Shown here: one piece after another, positions 61,936 to 64,000 of the stretch | How the letters are laid out: every line of letters starts with the position of its first letter | Position numbering within the stretch: position 1 is the first letter of the stretch | From: Bacteroidota bacterium | GTDB taxonomy: Bacteria; Bacteroidota; Bacteroidia; NS11-12g; UBA9320 | Length of the DNA: 64,000 nucleotides | NCBI GenBank assembly: GCA_018700895.1 | Contig: JABIUV010000056.1 | Span: forward strand, 53,532 to 117,531 | Reading direction: 5' to 3' | Notes under the pieces: model-generated | Databases searched by the model: none | What the model saw: the letters and a program-made list of their open reading frames with translations, nothing else | Told to the model about the DNA's origin: nothing | Position numbers and translations under genes: made by a program

Positions 61936-64000
61936 TAGTTTATTAAAACTCTATCTTCGGGGTTAATGGTAGTATTCTTAGCTTTACCATCCTTTCCAAT
62001 TATCATTACATCTATAGAATTATCGTTCAGAGAAACCAGTTCATATTTACCGTTCTGCGATTTCACATACCCATCAAAATAAGAGGTAAATACAACAAGT
62101 ACTCCTTTAATGATTAGCTTCTCCACCCCAAACAAATACGCCTCATCACCCTTACTCAATGTCTTTAAATTTTCTCCCTTGGCATCAAAGCTGAGTTCGT
62201 TTACCTTCCAATCCCCGACTTTATTCTTAGATGGATTGATGCCTTTATCGTAGCCGTGATAAGGATAGATTACAGTCACAAAGTCAAAGTCCTTTTGACC
62301 CTTTTTGCTTACTACATTCCATTGTTTGCCGTGTGCACCACCACTTGATACGGTGTCTACCACATTAAGCTGATAGATGTCGCATCCCTTGGCGTCTTCA
62401 AAACTACTCTGCAACAGATTGGGGCTTCCTTCTGGAGTATAATGCCCTTGCCATACTTGTTTGTAGGTATGTGTGCTGTCAGAAGTGAAATTATCTTTTA
62501 CGATCCAAAATTCATCTTTCACATAGATGACTTGGCGTGTATAGTTCACTCCTACATTTTCGAATCCATCGTGGCTTCCTGCATAGAAATCGAATGTATC
62601 ATTCGTTTCCCAAGCTTTGGTTGTAGGATTGGGCAATTCTTTGAATTTACCAAATCCGCTTCCACCTTTATTGCCTTTGTATCGTTTACCTTGAAGCTCA
62701 TCATCTACCAAGGCTACATTCTTAACCATTGAGTTTTTGAAAAAACCGTAGTCAGGCAAGGAGTAACGCACTTGATAGTTAGGCAAAATGATTTTACCAT
62801 TTGCACTTGCCTGTATACCTAGCATATCGCCGTGTTGATGGTCGGGTTTTTGGGAATCTAAACCGGCACTGATAATGAGCATATTATCACCCTTGTCATA
62901 ACCGTCTCGCATTATATAATACTTGGTGTCTGGGAAGTAAAACGAGCTGTACGTTGGTTTTTTACCGTTTACATTTTGCAATGAGTTGAGCTGCTCTTGG
63001 CTAGCAAACCAATACATTTTCGGAGTGAGCTTGTCTTTTGTAAAATAGCCTGTTTCTTCATCTTGAAACAAAAGATATCCTAAGGTCAACGCTCCGCGAA
63101 TGTCGTTTCGTTCTGCCCACGGTTCGTCGGTATCATCTTGTAAAACGGGAGCTGTTTTGTCGGGATAGGCGATTTTCACCAAGGTAGTAAAAAGCGATTT
63201 TAGGCGTGTTTCCCAAACCTCACTAATGGGCATTTTATTGATCTTAGCCAACTGATAGACATAATAATAATTGTTTATGTCGCTCATATGGTAATGCACC
63301 GATCGCTCAAATTGGAAACCATCCTTATTTATTTCTTTATCCAAATGTTCGCCAAGTCTCTTCATAGCGAGATTGTACCATTCTTCCGTTCCTTCGAAGT
63401 CTTGCAAAATGATAGACAGCATGGCTAGGGCAGACACACCGCGTGTCTGGTGATTACCCGACTTAAACTTTTGATTGTCTTCATACAAATGCTGCCCGTG
63501 CTGTAGCAGTGTGGCTATGGTCGTCAACTGGTCATCATCTGTATAGGCTTCTTCATCTAGGAAAAGACTGTGAATCTTCAGCCAATTGAGCACTCGGTAT
63601 CCTGACCGAAATGCTTCATACACTCCGTTTCCATCTCGTATTTTTTCATATTCACCAGACTGCAGAGCCGTATTAAGCGACTGCATTTGGCCAGTAAAAT
63701 AGCCTACGTAGTCCGCAGGATTTTCCTCCAGCTTCTGCAGCATAGCAATGTCTATCATCTTATGCTGGCGAGCTAGGTGACGCAGAGCGTATGCATTTAC
63801 AGGTTTACCGTTTTGATTATTGAACGGCAGTTTCCATTGAGTTCTTGCGGGATACTTATCCATGTGATCCTTTGCTCTCGCAATGTGCTTTTCGGCTCCT
63901 CCGTATAGCGATTTGTATTCGGCTACTCTCGTATCGTTATTTTTCCAGTCATAGAAGTACCGTTCAGAAAACACTTCTCTGAAATGTGCAGCCAGTGAAG
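61935..64000 (-). CDS. PL17-family oligoalginate lyase, 5' end beyond the window
   Basis: At least 688 residues; the frame stays open to the window edge (a GTG at 63974 is internal). N-terminal alpha-toroid alginate-lyase domain (SERYFYDWKNND, YPARTQWKLPFNNQNGKPVN, GNHQTRGVSALAML, ERSVHYHMSDINNYY with catalytic Tyr/His) and a C-terminal heparinase II/III-like beta-sheet domain (QKPDHQHGDMLGIQAS with metal His). PL17 enzymes release monosaccharide from oligoalginate. It precedes PL6 on the same strand. Confidence 0.88.
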   Translation of the reverse strand, partial: SLAAHFREVFSERYFYDWKNNDTRVAEYKSLYGGAEKHIARAKDHMDKYPARTQWKLPFNNQNGKPVNAYALRHLARQHKMIDIAMLQKLEENPADYVGYFTGQMQSLNTALQSGEYEKIRDGNGVYEAFRSGYRVLNWLKIHSLFLDEEAYTDDDQLTTIATLLQHGQHLYEDNQKFKSGNHQTRGVSALAMLSIILQDFEGTEEWYNLAMKRLGEHLDKEINKDGFQFERSVHYHMSDINNYYYVYQLAKINKMPISEVWETRLKSLFTTLVKIAYPDKTAPVLQDDTDEPWAERNDIRGALTLGYLLFQDEETGYFTKDKLTPKMYWFASQEQLNSLQNVNGKKPTYSSFYFPDTKYYIMRDGYDKGDNMLIISAGLDSQKPDHQHGDMLGIQASANGKIILPNYQVRYSLPDYGFFKNSMVKNVALVDDELQGKRYKGNKGGSGFGKFKELPNPTTKAWETNDTFDFYAGSHDGFENVGVNYTRQVIYVKDEFWIVKDNFTSDSTHTYKQVWQGHYTPEGSPNLLQSSFEDAKGCDIYQLNVVDTVSSGGAHGKQWNVVSKKGQKDFDFVTVIYPYHGYDKGINPSKNKVGDWKVNELSFDAKGENLKTLSKGDEAYLFGVEKLIIKGVLVVFTSYFDGYVKSQNGKYELVSLNDNSIDVMIIGKDGKAKNTTINPEDRVLIN

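Noticed and set aside
1..64000. CRISPR arrays, tRNA or rRNA genes
   Set aside because: No regularly spaced repeats, cloverleaf patterns or rRNA-like stretches were seen on either strand.

Overview
The window comes from a member of the Bacteroidota, probably marine. The signs are SusC-like TonB-dependent receptors with a carboxypeptidase-regulatory-like N-terminus, type IX secretion (T9SS) C-terminal sorting domains, paired OmpH/Skp chaperones, a VanZ-like/TonB pair behind gcvH, and repeated promoter-like -7 elements of the Bacteroidota type (TAnnTTTG) a few bases before start codons. The DNA is AT-rich. A sodium:solute symporter and an alginate lyase cluster fit a marine life. I cannot resolve the order or genus. 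No rRNA, tRNA or CRISPR array was seen.

Layout. 1-6.3 kb: two paralogous TonB-dependent receptors (the first cut by the window edge) flank a D-2-hydroxyacid dehydrogenase. 6.4-10.5 kb: murI (apparently lacking a canonical start codon), two ompH genes, two unknown lipoproteins and a LuxE-like protein. 10.6-17.1 kb: a compact minus-strand operon of three periplasmic foldases (two PpiC enzymes around a catalytically empty SurA-like lipoprotein), a MoxR ATPase and a DnaQ/GIY-YIG fusion nuclease. 17.2-27.9 kb: housekeeping genes (menE-like, trmB, gmhA, dsbD, a LysM glucosaminidase, a symporter, a LOG protein, mnmE) and a frameshifted DUF1573 gene. 28-33 kb: a convergent pair of tiny membrane proteins, a YiaA-like protein, a Crp/Fnr regulator, a Fic protein with its own HTH, and an overlapping operon of small proteins plus a methyltransferase. 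33.3-37.3 kb: porin, FMN-binding protein, Crp/Fnr regulator and persulfide dioxygenase, probably one sulfur/redox module.

37.3-44 kb is the accessory, decaying part. It holds a toxin-antitoxin pair whose PIN toxin has an in-frame stop, a junction joining a truncated membrane gene tail-to-tail to a truncated sigma factor, a T9SS PKD-repeat protein with an internal tandem duplication, a wrecked papain-like protease, an IS3 orfA stub, and a broken restriction-endonuclease-like gene. 44-56.8 kb returns to housekeeping: galE, accD, gcvH, tonB, rmuC, aat, a menaquinone pair, an M23 peptidase, a thiol peroxidase and ssb.

57-64 kb is part of an alginate utilisation locus: a T9SS-exported lyase-like protein, a GntR/FCD regulator, a PL6 lyase and a PL17 lyase that runs off the window. 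The two typed lyases would act in series, PL6 cutting polymer and PL17 releasing monomer. A perfect LacI-type palindrome and two TTGTAT-type sites lie in the intergenic regions and are candidate operators.
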